From positions 17,133,118 through 17,197,117 of the forward strand of contig NC_062977.1 in NCBI RefSeq assembly GCF_023078275.1: a stretch of 64,000 bases of DNA, read 5' to 3'. Every line of letters begins with the position of its first letter. Position 1 is the stretch's first letter. Below, piece after piece: positions 19,959 to 30,530 of this stretch. A program made the translations under genes and the position numbers. Below the pieces are notes generated by a model that was not told where the DNA came from, did no database searches, and was given only the letters and a program-made list of their open reading frames with translations. Source of the DNA: Leguminivora glycinivorella (Eukaryota; Arthropoda; Insecta; Lepidoptera; Tortricidae).

Positions 19959-20581
19959 CAGTCGACTACAAAGAAATGTATCCATTTTTTTACCTTATTA
20001 CAATGCAATAAGGTGAAAAAGTGTATACCTACATCTAGAGATGGGCCGAATATTCGGTAAATATTCGGTATTCGGCATATTCGGCAAGTTTTTCAATGTT
20101 CGTATTCGGCCGAATAATTCGGTTGCATTGCCGAATATTTACCGAATAAACAAAGTAAATAACTAATGAAGATCTTCCGTATTCCATAGGATAATAAACT
20201 CCTATTTTAGAAGCATTCTAAGGAACTACTAAAAAGACACAATTACCTATGCGTCAAAATATAAATAGGTACAGGTACAATTGTATTGTTTTCTAAAAAA
20301 ATAATAAAAACGTAGTTGAGAAGATTTCAGAGTTGTTTTAGCTAAGTTTTATAGTCATCCACTAAATCATAAAAACTTAGTTTTAGTTATGTAATCAATA
20401 ATCATTAAGTCAATCATTTAACAGTTTTAATCTTAACATCCGCCTTAAAAATATGGCGTAACCGAATATTCGGCCGAATGTTCGGTTCGGTAAGAGATGA
20501 ATCGAATGTTCGGCCGAATATTCGTATTCGGCAAAGTCCATATTCGGCCCATCTCTACCTACATCTCTTTGTAGTCGACCG
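19959..20581. mobile_element. TA-flanked MITE split by an hAT-like element
   Basis: Ends cagtcgactacaaagaaatg and catctctttgtagtcgaccg are mirror images apart from small differences and lie between TA dinucleotides (19957-58 and 20582-83). With the hAT insert removed the element is about 93 bp with a second inner hairpin (ccttattacaatgcaataagg). Confidence 0.8.
20036..20557. mobile_element. Non-autonomous hAT-like element (tattcggc-rich)
   Basis: TIR TAGAGATGGGCCGAATATTC with its mirror at the right end (ttcggcccatctcta), flanked by the 8-bp direct repeat cctacatc (20028-20035 and 20558-20565). Eight-base duplications are diagnostic of hAT transposition. Both sub-terminal regions are packed with ttcggccgaat-type words. 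No transposase frame is present. Confidence 0.85.
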
Positions 20582-20764
20582 TACAATCAGACACGTACTC
20601 GCAGCGTGGGCTGTGTGCATGAGTTACCAATAGTCTGCCCCAGAGTACTTAGCCACATGCACAAACGCTTACGATAATATATATAGTTTTGTCTATCGGC
20701 TATCTCATTTAAACATTCACTGTATTTGCCTACCTAGCTCTGGCACCTAAAAGTTGGTTTCCTG

Positions 20765-20889
20765 CCAGGCAAGTATAGTCGCACGATAAATGATAAAACA
20801 TCTGGCCATCCCTATCGCACTATAAATACCTAAGTGCGATAGGGACGGCCAGATGATCATTTATCGCGCGACCATACTTGCCTGCCTGG
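20765..20889. mobile_element. Palindromic MITE family P, copy 2
   Basis: ccaggcaagtatagtcgcac to gcgaccatacttgcctgcctgg in mirror orientation, with inner ccatccctatcgcac / gtgcgatagggacggcc. Same family as 18776-18905. Confidence 0.82.
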
Positions 20890-21732
20890 ATCTTACACTT
20901 CTTAGATGACAGACAAATATGTGTTTGCCAGACTACAGATGCCTCTAGACTCTCCAGAGTATAATTTTAGTTTAAACACATAATTTTATTGCGTCAAACT
21001 CTGACTTTCGAGCGTGGGAACGCAAAAATTAAAGCATTTATAAATCGGTTACACGTAAGTCGACAGGCCGCGTTAACATGCCTTTTTATACTTTATCCAT
21101 GTATCATGATTAATACTCATATTGACCACAACTATGTCCCTCTACGCCCGAATGTTTAATTATTGTAAGAGGTGATAGCATCGTAGGTATAAACACAGAC
21201 AGATAGACACGAATGCGTATATGTATACGATTAATATGATATTATGCTGTTCGTTAAAGTAGATAGATAGATAAAAGCTTTATTTGAATGCTGCAATAAC
21301 ACAAAATTACAAATGGAACACAGAACAACAAGAAGATAAAAAAAAACATACAATTGACTTAAAATTACGTACACAACATGAAAAAAAAATGCTTACTAAA
21401 AACACTGTGTGCATTGCAGCAAAAACAAAAGGGTGAGGCACTGATATTATACAATAGAAATAATATTTATTCGTGAAAGACAAATTACACATTATAACAA
21501 AACAGAAAGGAATGAAGTGCCACAAAATGGTCTCATCTCAGCGTGTTGCTGGTGACTTCCAGCGCTGATCTTCCGGTGAGTCGATCAAGTGACAAAAATT
21601 CATGGAAAAACTATCATAACTTGCTAGGTGAGACAGCTGGAGAAGAATACCTACACATGCGTTGAAGCATCGTCTTTTAAAACCACTAGATTAATCGATT
21701 ATTGTAATAGTCTTATTTGCTGTCTCTTTCAG

Positions 21733-21888
21733 ACCCAGTACAGAAAGTGTCCCTGGCCTGCTCCAACCTCGCGAGGTCCATCGCCTACTGGAACGGCCTG
21801 CTGACGCTCAAAATCTTCGAGAAGAAGGACAAGTCTGTGGTCGTGGGATTCGGTGAGGACCAGGCCAAACTGGAGCTTGTCGAAATTG
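21733..21888 (+). CDS. GLOD4: GLOD4, exon 4
   Basis: This exon follows acceptor tctctttcag, completing Asp from G|AC, and reads PVQKVSLACSNLARSIAYWN, then LTLKIFEKKDKSVVVGF and KLELVEI. It opens the second VOC module (family motif DPVxKVxLAxSxLxxSxxYW). Donor gtaatt follows at 21889, in phase 1. The preceding intron is 11.1 kb, nearly all transposon-derived. Confidence 0.95.
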
Positions 21889-21968
21889 GTAATTTGATAT
21901 TTTTAAATTTAAATACCTCATCAAAAGTTGATCATCTTAGAAGCCTACGATAGAAAAATCTAAACTAG

Positions 21969-22090
21969 CAGGCAAGTATGGTCGCGCGATAAACAATAAA
22001 ACAGCAGGCCGTCCCTATCGCACTATTTGTAAGTGCGATATACGGCCAGATGTTTTATCATTTATCGCGCGACCATACTTGCCTGCCTGG
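21969..22090. mobile_element. Palindromic MITE family P, copy 3
   Basis: caggcaagtatggtcgcgcg and the mirror accatacttgcctgcctgg. It inserted 80 bp after GLOD4 exon 4. The loop-proximal region has lost part of one arm (gtgcgatatacggcc). Confidence 0.82.
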
Positions 22091-22194
22091 CAAACACAGA
22101 CTGTATGAAAATCTCGTGTTGTACCTACTTATATTTTTGTTTAGTGTAATTTGTTACAATCATATGATATGGTACTTTTTATTGGGCAGTAGTA

Positions 22195-22420
22195 TGAGAT
22201 GTTACATAATTTTCAGTACAGATGGTTTTTTTTTTTTCGCACTAGTGCGAGAAGTGGTGCATTATATGCGAGGTCGAAACTTCGGAGGGCCATCTGTACT
22301 GAAAAACGTCGTACGATACACGTGCGAAAAGGCAATTCGTAACTCGTGTCGATTTAAAACACTCCTTTCGGTCGTGTTTTAATTTATCGCCACTCGTTTC
22401 GAACTTCCTTATTTACTCAC
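22195..22420. repeat. Interspersed repeat with 'ttttcagtacagatgg' inverted ends
   Basis: aattttcagtacagatgg and ccatctgtactgaaaaac form an inverted pair. Between and beyond them lie cactagtgcgag and a cgaaac/ctcgt-rich tail. It looks like a MITE with a short non-palindromic extension. No coding capacity. Confidence 0.55.
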
Positions 22421-22922
22421 TTGTATCGTAATGTACTATTGCTTAACAGGTTTCGGACAAGATATGTCTGGAACATTGTTATCGAAATACTGTGAAATCC
22501 TTCATCCTTTTTTGTTGTTAGTAATTTATCTCGTTAAGTATAATTATTTTCACTTTTTTAAATATTATTTTGGGCATATTTGCGATGAATCCGTTAGAAA
22601 ATCTAAAATATTTACTTCTCGTTTACATCACTGACATTCAATGACTTTCGACGACGGGTGTCAAATATTAATCCTTGTCAGTCACAGAACACCCCACTAG
22701 AAGCCAAATGCAAGCGATATTGTTCGAGACGCAAATCACCAATCCTTGCGGGGTGAGGCGGGCGCGCACGGTGCTGCCATTGGTCGTTTCAAATAATGGC
22801 GCGCCTTTATGATTAGCAGTAGGGATGGGAATGGGACATGTCTATTATAGACAATGGTACCGGTACCAGTACTGTGGTGAATTTGTTTTGCAACAAATTA
22901 TAATATTATAATTAAATTATAA

Positions 22923-23085
22923 TAAGGCCTAGTTACCCTTCGGGTTGGAAGGTCAGATGGCAGTCGCTTTCATAAAACTAGTGCCTACGCCAAATCTTGG
23001 TAGTAGTTTCCAAAGCGGACCCCAGGCTCCCAAGAGCCGTGGCGAATGCCGATGCCGGGATAACGCAAGGAGGATGATAATTGTG
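22923..23085 (+). mobile_element. SINE, 5'-truncated
   Basis: From aaggcctagttacccttcgg to gggataacgcaaggaggatg it matches the 3' half of the SINE at 48513-48832. The tRNA-related head is missing, as expected for incomplete reverse transcription. Confidence 0.75.
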
Positions 23086-23089
23086 ATAG

Positions 23090-24690
23090 CATCTCAATAA
23101 AAATCATTCTAGTAACTAATAACTAAACTGTGCATTTTTACTTACGTTTACTAAGTTAAATAACCAACTAAATATTCTAAACTAATCAATGAACTAAATA
23201 CCACTACAGACTCTACAGATTCTAGATAATTATTCACTATTACAAATCTGCTTTCTTTTATATTTCATAAAATGGTAGCACATGGTACGAACGGCAGTAC
23301 GAAGTTCCCGCAACAGACATAAACTAACATGGCCCCATGCCTAGTCGTTTACGTGAAAGGGATAGCATATCACATTGTTAACTCGGTAAAGAGGGATGGA
23401 CGCGCCTCGGCGCCGCTCAGCACAACCATATTGACCAGTATAAATGAACTCCGCGGACAATAAACAATACTTGTTGTATTGATCTGTGTTGTCAGTAAAA
23501 GAAATTAGTTCAGCTGAAAATCCGCAACGTGGCGAGGGTCAAATAAAAACTTGTCAGGCTTTACTTAGGATTTGTTTCAGAAAAACACAATAAAATATTA
23601 AATATGTCTTGGTTATGTTTTACTGTACGCTAGAACATATAATGTATGTACATACTAAACTAAAGTGGCCATCACACGTGTCATATACACTTCAAGTCAA
23701 GTTGTTTTAATACCTATTGTTCACAAACTACTATGTAGTTTGTAATTCAAACATACAAGAACAAAATTACCCAAAAATCGATCCATTATAGCTAATTCCT
23801 CGGTTTATTCTTATAGAAACTTATTTATAAACTGAAATAAATGTCATATACAAAGAAAAAATGACCAAGGCCTCCAAGTGTCCGATGCTGGATTCGAACC
23901 ATCATCATTTTATAGTCAGGGAAAAGTCAGGGAAGCTCATACAGATTAACTAGAAAGTTGCACCACAATGTCACCATGTACAACATTCATAAGGTAGGTG
24001 CTTCTGTTAGGACGATGTGAAAAAGACAAAGTTACGTCGCTGTCCAAATTCTAAGTATCTATCCGACAATCCAAAGCGGAGTTCCTCATAAAGATAATGG
24101 TAAAAGCAAAACGTCACATAGAGGCGCAATTTGTATGAGTCAAAGGAGCATAGGAGGATAATAAGCGTGACGATGAGAGAACTTCAAACACTTGGAAACC
24201 TAAAGGCATGTAGTGCCAAAACACCTAAATGGGCATCCTGACGCTGACAACAAAGAAAAAATTTCGCGCTCGCTTCGCTCGCGTTTACCATTTTTCGTTT
24301 TATAAATTTAAATTCCCTTTTTTTTTCGTGGAAGTTTCGCGAATTTTTCATAAAATTTAAGATTTTTTTAGAATCATTCCGTAACTTGCACATAACCACT
24401 CTGCTCTGATAGACTAGGTACTCCATTTTGTTTCCTATGTTATGTACATAATAACTACTATCAGCCCCAGGGACGTATAAAAGGTGAAAAATTTTCGCGC
24501 TCGCTGCGCTCGCGAGATATTTTTTTCTGGTGTAGGATATCTAAAGGCGCCGAAACTTAAACTCTCTCTACCCTGAATGATGCACGGGCCGGCACTGGTA
24601 TAGCCAAAAGTAAATGGCGATAACTACCAACTACAGATTTCGTTTACGTTAGTTTTATAAAACCAGAAATTAAAGTTTAATAGTTAACCT
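23090..24690. other. GLOD4 intron 4 stretch with only minor repeats
   Basis: No exon, RNA gene or full transposon was seen. Two short composition signals stand out: tttcgcgctcgcttcgctcgcg near 24262 and ttttcgcgctcgctgcgctcgcg near 24490. Each is a cgctcg-rich palindrome following a short gaaaaa run, probably fragments of one repeat family. Confidence 0.4.
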
Positions 24691-24838
24691 TAAGCTGAGT
24701 TTAGACGAGCAAGTTATTGCTGCAAGTTTTGAGACAGAAGTATATCCAAGAAAGAGATGCAGATATTTGCCACTCACTCTTACCTATAGTTACGTCTCAA
24801 AACTTGCAGCAATAACTTGCTGGTCTAAACTCAGCTTA
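24691..24838. mobile_element. MITE with ~45-bp TIRs, GLOD4 intron 4
   Basis: taagctgagtttagacgagc and its mirror at 24838 share about 45 bases with one mismatch (ggtctaaactcagctta on the right). The 58-base centre is unique. No clear target duplication beyond short A/T words. Confidence 0.82.
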
Positions 24839-25068
24839 TGGTACAAAAGTATGAACTGCCTTGCAAATTTTAATATTTCGTACTTTAGAAAACAAACATA
24901 TTCCAGAAAAAAATTAGATTGACAGACGGACAGACAGACGCATTTTTTGGGTTAAAACCCTGTTAATAGTAGTATGTCTACTAAAAAAACACAAATTAAA
25001 ATATTTCATAAAAAATAATTTAATTTGGTGTTAGAGAAACTTATTTCACAATTGAATTTGCTTTTCAG

Positions 25069-25245
25069 CGGAACCAATCAACCGCGCGAAGGCCTACGGC
25101 CGCATCGCATTCGCCTGTCCCTTCGACGAGCAGCCAATCATCGACAGCAAGATCCAAGCAGCCAATGAGAAGATCTTGACTCCTCTCATATCACTCGACA
25201 CACCAGGAAAGGCCACAGTACGCGTCATCATTCTTGCGGACCCAG
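25069..25245 (+). CDS. GLOD4: GLOD4, exon 5
   Basis: This exon follows acceptor cttttcag and reads AEPINRAKAYGRIAFACPFD, then KILTPLISLDTPGKATVRVI and ILADP. The LTPLxSLDTPGKATVxVxILADP block is the most conserved GLOD4 signature. Donor gtaagc follows at 25246, in phase 1. A degenerate copy of its second half follows 160 bp downstream. Confidence 0.95.
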
Positions 25246-25271
25246 GTAAGCATGGCATTTCAACAACGCGA

Positions 25272-25366
25272 AACGAGTCTGGCCTTGTCGCGCCAATAAG
25301 CAAGAGCGATAGAGATAGATATCTACGAGCGTTTCGTTTCGTGAGCGTTTGTGCATTCGCATATGA
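25272..25366. mobile_element. MITE family C, partial
   Basis: cttgtcgcgccaataagcaa, gagcgatagagatagatatc and cgtttcgtgagcgtttgtgc match the core and right end of the family C MITE. It lies between GLOD4 exon 5 and the exon 5-like pseudo-exon and may have cut off the latter's 5' part. Confidence 0.7.
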
Positions 25367-25405
25367 TAGAAAACTATGGCCTTTGAACAGTAGCCAAACT
25401 AGTAA

Positions 25406-25531
25406 ATCTTCAACAGCAAGATCCAGGCAGCGAATGAAGATATCCTGACCCCTCTGATCTCGCTTGACACACTCGGAAGATCTTTCGAGTTATCAATTAT
25501 CATTCTAGCCAACCTAGCGAGAATGACCTAA
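25406..25531 (+). pseudogene. Degenerate tandem copy of GLOD4 exon 5
   Basis: Reads IFNSKIQAANEDILTPLISL, then DTLGR and IIILAN, against IIDSKIQAANEKILTPLISL, DTPGK and VIILAD in the real exon. The frame is open for 41 codons with no internal stop, and most early changes are synonymous or conservative. After GR the similarity weakens, with one extra codon. The donor is lost (cctagcgag instead of ccaggtaag) and the first 18 or so codons are absent. It is a relic of an exon or gene-segment duplication. Confidence 0.8.
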
Positions 25532-26072
25532 TATTTTCATTGAAACTCCACACAAATTGTGTCAATTGATTATCGGGTAAAACTATTCATCGTCATGGAA
25601 AGCGGTCACCGTAACCTATGGACGCCTGCAACTCAATGGGTGTCACATGCTCGTTGCTCACCCATTAGAAACTTGTACACTCCCTTTTGCTGCGTTAACT
25701 ATATAGCAAAAAAAGAGTGTACAAGTTCCAAGGAACCCTCCTTGGAACTTGTAACTTGGAACTTTGCCGACGACTCAAAGGACTATAGACGGAACATAGG
25801 TCCTTCCGTCACCAGCATACCGCACCCTCGTTGAGCTCTGGCAGTCTTACTCACCGGCAGGACCACAACACTATGAGTAGGGTCAAGTGCTATTTGGCCG
25901 CGGTCTTCTGTAAGGCGGAGGTACTTCCCCAGTTGGGCTCTGCTCTAGATTCGAGCGAGATGATATCCGCTGTGCTGTGCCCTGCCACACAAAGCGGAAT
26001 ATCATTCGCTATGCCCTACCTAGGGAGTACAGAAAGCAGAAAACCACCAATTACGATTAGTAAGGTTCTTTT

Positions 26073-26297
26073 TTAACCCCCGACGCAAAAACGACGGGGT
26101 GTTATAAGTCTGACGTGTCTGTCTGTGTGTCTGTCTGTGTGTCTGTGGCATCGTAGCTCCCGAACGAATGAACCGATTTAGATTTAATTTTTTTTGTTTG
26201 AAAGCTGAGTCAGTCGGGAGTGTTCTTAGCCATGTTTCATGAAAATCGGTTTACTATGTCGCGGTCGGGGGTTTTTTCAAAATTTTAATTTTGTGGT
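26073..26297 (-). mobile_element. Interspersed repeat G ('cccccgacgcaaaaacgacgg'), GLOD4 intron 5
   Basis: The block runs from ttaacccccgacgcaaaaac through a (tgtc/tgtg)n tract to ggtcgggggttttttcaaaa. Two full copies in the opposite orientation lie at 58851-59107 and 59152-59436, which define the family. The end is 60 bp from the exon 6 acceptor. Confidence 0.7.
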
Positions 26298-26357
26298 TAT
26301 TAGGTGCATGATGTTCATTGATTATTGAAATAATCTAAATTATCATATAATTTCCAG

Positions 26358-26470
26358 ACGGCCACGAGATTTGCTTCGTGGACGACGAGAGTTTCCGCCA
26401 GCTGTCCCAGGTGGACCCGGCGAGCGACGCCGAACTCGACAAGTTCATCAAATCAGATAAGTCGCGCTAA
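26358..26470 (+). CDS. GLOD4: GLOD4, exon 6 with stop
   Basis: This exon follows acceptor aatttccag and reads DGHEICFVDDESFRQLSQVD, then ASDAELDKFIKSDKSR and TAA at 26468-26470. DGHEICFVxDExFRxLS is the conserved C-terminal beta-hairpin of GLOD4. The protein ends about 15-20 residues earlier than mammalian forms. A poly(A) signal AATAAA at 26612-26617 would give a 150-base 3' UTR, although that signal lies inside a repeat. Confidence 0.95.
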
Positions 26471-26592
26471 TTACTTTATCTACACGAGTATCTTCAATAT
26501 ATGATAAGCCGTTCGAGTATTATTACTTTGTTGCTTTTGCTAAGACTGACGCCCATTTCATAAGTCACATTGGTGCTAGATACGATTAGATA

Positions 26593-27000
26593 CACGCTAT
26601 TACCACAGTATAATAAAGAGTACTATGGGATCATCCACATATTACGTCACACCAAATTTCAGGTTTTTGGACCCCTCCCCCCCCCTATGTCACGCTTTTT
26701 TGTATCCCTTTAACAGGGCTTGTCACATTTAGTATGACCCCCCCTCCCCCTTACACTGTGACGTAATATATGGATGACGCCTATCGTACAGTATGGCCAC
26801 TCCCGCTCCCCGCTGAAAGTGCCGCCCACCCCCTCTCGGTTACCTCACAATTACCGCCTGTCAAAAACGCGAACAATCGATCTGTCATATTTCACTCATT
26901 CAAAGTATATTACGCGTTCACCTACACGAGCTTAGACTCTGTGCTAAGAACCGAAGAACGCGCCTCTTTCATATAGGTATTTGATTGCCAGTGTCTGAGG
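26593..27000. repeat. Dispersed repeat in the GLOD4 3' UTR region, with nested MITE
   Basis: ccacagtataataaagagta through cagtatggccactcccgctc to cacctacacgagcttagact is about 90% repeated at 40975-41208. The distant copy lacks 26626-26781, showing a later insertion there. The candidate GLOD4 poly(A) signal lies inside this repeat. Confidence 0.78.
26626..26781. mobile_element. MITE (atccacatattacgtcac family) inserted in the repeat
   Basis: Inverted ends gggatcatccacatattacg and taatatatggatgacgcc. The empty site at 41000 (actatcttacag) shows that tat flanks both sides as the target duplication. The interior has runs of C/T (ggacccctccccccccc). Confidence 0.8.
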
Positions 27001-27108
27001 TGTGTTATTACACACTGGGCCCAACTGCCACCGAGCAACTTGTTTCATACATTTTTAATGCTTAAAAACAATGTTTATGGCGTGTGCATGGTTGGGTTCC
27101 GAATCTTA

Positions 27109-27251
27109 GGGCCCATTTAGACGGTACGAGAACTCGCATACGAGTTTTATTACATTGCTGTATTGACGGCTGTGCAAAATTGAATGTAACTTCAACAGCC
27201 CGCAATGTAACTAAAATCGCATACGAGTTCGCACGCCGTCTAAATCAGGCC
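27109..27251. mobile_element. MITE (gggcccatttagacgg family), copy 2
   Basis: Same ends and body as 8658-8795 (cggtacgagaactcgcatac; gcacgccgtctaaatcaggc). Confidence 0.72.
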
Positions 27252-27335
27252 TTAATCAGGTTTTGCTGATACTAACAGTGCAACCCAAGTTATTACTGGG
27301 TTTTATACCTTGATAATGAAAGTTTTACATATCTA

Positions 27336-27505
27336 CTAGCTTTTGCCCGCGGCTTCGCGCGTTAGAAAGAGACAATAAGTAGCCTATGTCACTCTCCATC
27401 CTTTCAACTATCTTCGCTTAAAAAAACATGTCAATTCTTCGCTCCGTTTTGCCTTGAAAGACGGACAAACAAACAGACACACACACTTTCCCATTTATAA
27501 TATCA
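27336..27505 (-). mobile_element. Lep1-like Helitron
   Basis: 3' end (plus strand actagcttttgcccgcggct) is intact. The body cgctccgttttgccttgaaa is typical. The 5' end has decayed past cccatttataatatc. Confidence 0.8.
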
Positions 27506-28088
27506 TTTTTGATACGGATCTGTATTTTGTTTTATGTAGATCGTAGCTTGCATTTTTTATGAAATGGGCATTAGGTATCTGCTCAAAAATGTACAATTTG
27601 AGAACCCAAGCCTTGTAATGGGTTTTCGTATCTCTTTAAAATTGTAAAAAAAATCATTGTTTTGATTCATGTAAAATACTGTACTCGCATTGTATCAAGC
27701 TTTTTATGTAGTATTTGTAAGTTGTTCCAACATCACGTTTTAACCTTAGCATTCCACAATTTAATAATTTATTGTGTATTAAAAATAAGATGCAATAATA
27801 ATTTTATGATTAAAATTTTATCTCCTGTTCTGTGTGAAAAGTGATATATTTTAATATATTATTAAAGTAAGTAAATCTTTGTTTTATTATTACTCCTTAT
27901 TTTATATTTTAGTTCAAGTAAGTAGTTGTAAAAACTGAAAAAGGTAGCTTTTTCAATATGTGTGTGTATATGTGGTGTAATGACGAACTAACAGTAGTTC
28001 AAATAAATTGCTAATAATTTTGTAGAAGTAGCAGTGGCGGTTGGTGAAAATTTCTGCTAAGCAACACTGAGAAAAATAAACCTACCTT

Positions 28089-28364
28089 AACCCTTAAATG
28101 CATGGTGATGTTTATATGCATCATATATTTGATGGCCCGTGGCTCGATATGTAGCTATCCAAAATCACATTTAGCTATACCGGAAAATCACATTTATTGC
28201 TTAAAATTTTATTATTCATTATTAGATTTGGCCTATTTAACTTCTAACATTGATTTAGTATAAAAATCGATCTTAATTTTTTTTATTATCCCAGAGTCAG
28301 AAAACCATTGTCTATCACATATATTAATATCTCGTTAAAAGAAAAATTCATGCATTTAAGGGTT
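28089..28364. mobile_element. piggyBac-like MITE (TTAA / ccttaaatgcat), copy 1
   Basis: TTAACCCTTAAATGCATGG at the left and atgcatttaagggttat at the right. TTAA at the left and a one-base variant at the right are the piggyBac target. The sister copy at 30228-30344 has both TTAA intact. No transposase. Confidence 0.72.
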
Positions 28365-28612
28365 ATCATTAGGTACTTTATTAGTAATCAATTTTGGGCA
28401 AGCCGGTGGGAATCGGCTTCTATGGACCAGTTGCTGCTAAGAAGTAGGTATACAACAATATGTACTTAGTCAAATGTCTACTGAGGATGTTGCCAAAATA
28501 CCTGTCTTGACAACATTTCAACGATGTATCCAATATGACTGCATCCAAAACGGTAAGTATTTTAGCCAATAGACGGTGAGAACGGCGGCCAATCAGAAAG
28601 CTCGCTAGCGTA

Positions 28613-28868
28613 AGTTGTACAGTCCACGCCATAAAGTGATGATTTCTGTACCTTGTCGCTTTTAATCGTTTGACAATTTCGTATGACTTTTCAAACAAGA
28701 TTTTAACGTAACACACTTGCACCAACGACAGTGGAGGGTTAATCCGCCATTTTATATGGAATTTGACAGATGACAGCCCACTAACCCTGAGTTAAGTGGT
28801 TGGTGCAAGTGGGCCTAATATGACAAGGTATAGAAATCATCACTTATTTATGCTGGTGACTGTACAGT
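28613..28868. mobile_element. Inverted-repeat element split by a 'cttgcaccaac' MITE
   Basis: tgtacagtccacgccataaa at the left mirrors tttatgctggtgactgtacag at the right, with the shared inner words agtgatgatttctgtacctt / aaggtatagaaatcatcact. Within it, 28714-28812 has its own ends acttgcaccaac / gttggtgcaagt, a common insect MITE. This gives two nested layers. Confidence 0.75.
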
Positions 28869-28929
28869 GTACATACACGCCAACACGTCCAAACAGACAC
28901 ACATCGAGGACATACCCAATAGAGTGGTA

Positions 28930-29880
28930 ATATGGGGCTGTCCGTCTGCGCAACGGATATGTGATTTGTCACTTATAAATGTTAGCGCACGCTCTCACTA
29001 AAACAGTACAAAACCAGTATTGGATCCGTGCGTACGTCTCTGCGAATTACGAAATAAATTATAGTTTGTTTTACTATTATTATAATGGCGTGCTGTTCTA
29101 TTCAGTTTTGTAGAAAAAACAGCAAAACATCTGACTTTAAAACATAAGGAATAACTTTTCATCGGTATGTTACGATTTTTAATTATAAACTACTTTATAT
29201 TAAATTTTGTCCGGAGGCCAAGTTAAACTGGACAACAAAAGTGAAAGGTGATCACGCAGGCTAGACGTATGTCGTTATTTCTTGCTTCCACGTAACTCAA
29301 TTCACATCACACCATCTCTTTCCAGTCTGCACTAGTGTTGTACATGCTTAATTTATAGCATCAAGTGGTGTATCGATATCGATATTTAAGTAATGAGTAA
29401 GGAATATTATTGTGTGTACCTACTACATAATGATCACACTCTATTTAAATAAAGAAACGAGAAAGTTATCTTGCACTAATGTTTGCATTAATGGTTTATG
29501 TCGAATATTTGTATATAATCGATTATGTTAAGCTTGATTGATTATATTAATGTATTAGGTACCTAATCCTTAGGTGTAATTAGATATGTTTTGGGTATAT
29601 TTAGGTGACACGATTTCGTAAAATCTCTATCTGATATATGTATTAATTTAAATATTACGTTCAAGTAATTTGTACAATAATAAATTGCTATTTAAATCGA
29701 AATAAAAAACACAACTTGAGAAACTCGAAGATACATAATTAGGGATAGGAAAATTTCATAACTTTTACTTAAAATAATTATAATCTGATTATTATACCAT
29801 TTTTACTTCCAAGAAAATATAGTTTTCCCTTTTTGTATACCGTGTTTTATACTAATAATAATATATAGTAGTATGTAATA
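28930..29880. other. AT-rich intergenic stretch, no gene seen
   Basis: No open frame of interest, splice-bounded exon or repeat pair was seen here, apart from simple A/T tracts. Confidence 0.4.
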
Positions 29881-29885
29881 GATTT

Positions 29886-29943
29886 CTGCTCCACCGTGTG
29901 TGCATGCAATGTTACGGACTTTTGGGGCTTGCACACACGGTGG
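29886..29943. repeat. Small hairpin (ccaccgtgtgtgca / tgcacacacggtgg)
   Basis: Arms of 14-15 bases around about 28 bases. It is short enough to be a relic MITE or a structured RNA segment, and nothing decides between them. Confidence 0.5.
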
Positions 29944-30227
29944 TGCATAAAGCGCGTAAGGGGTTAAAATATCCTTATCGATAAACCTTACTTACGCACT
30001 ACCTCATCCCTAGCACCTATTACTTGACCTTGTATCAGCCAATGGCAGCGCAGTGAGAGGGGATATGAGTAGCAGCGAGTTGGCGGAATCGTTCTCGAAC
30101 AAATTAAATAACATTTCTGCTCTATTAGGGTATGTACTCGATGCAGACACAAAACAAAAAAACAGTCAAAGCGCATTTGTGTAATTACCGGTTACCAAGT
30201 TAATCAAACAATTGATGAAACAGACTT

Positions 30228-30344
30228 AACCCTTAAATGCATAGTGATGTATATAGGTATGCATCATGTATTTTTGACTCTATTGACAGCATGTCAAAAT
30301 TTAAATTTGAATAAATATTTGTCAAGGTCATGCATTTAAGGGTT
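30228..30344. mobile_element. piggyBac-like MITE, copy 2, with perfect TTAA flanks
   Basis: cTTAACCCTTAAATGCATAG to catgcatttaagggTTAAaa. TTAA on both sides with CCC-starting TIRs is the piggyBac rule. 117 bp with unique centre. Confidence 0.8.
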
Positions 30345-30370
30345 AAAAGTTAGGTAATCAAAATCAGTTT

Positions 30371-30530
30371 GGGGCAATTGTAACTGATCCATTTTTTCCA
30401 TTATTCCACTATGATGTTGAGTTTTACATGTATGCACTGAACACGCCTACCGTGTATATAACCGGTGGACACTATTTAATAATGCAAACATTGTGAAACA
30501 TGGAAAAAATGGACCAGTTACATTTGCCCC
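30371..30530. mobile_element. MITE with ~29-bp TIRs
   Basis: ggggcaattgtaactgatcc and its imperfect mirror ggaccagttacatttgcccc, both followed by attttttcca-type A/T words. Confidence 0.75.
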
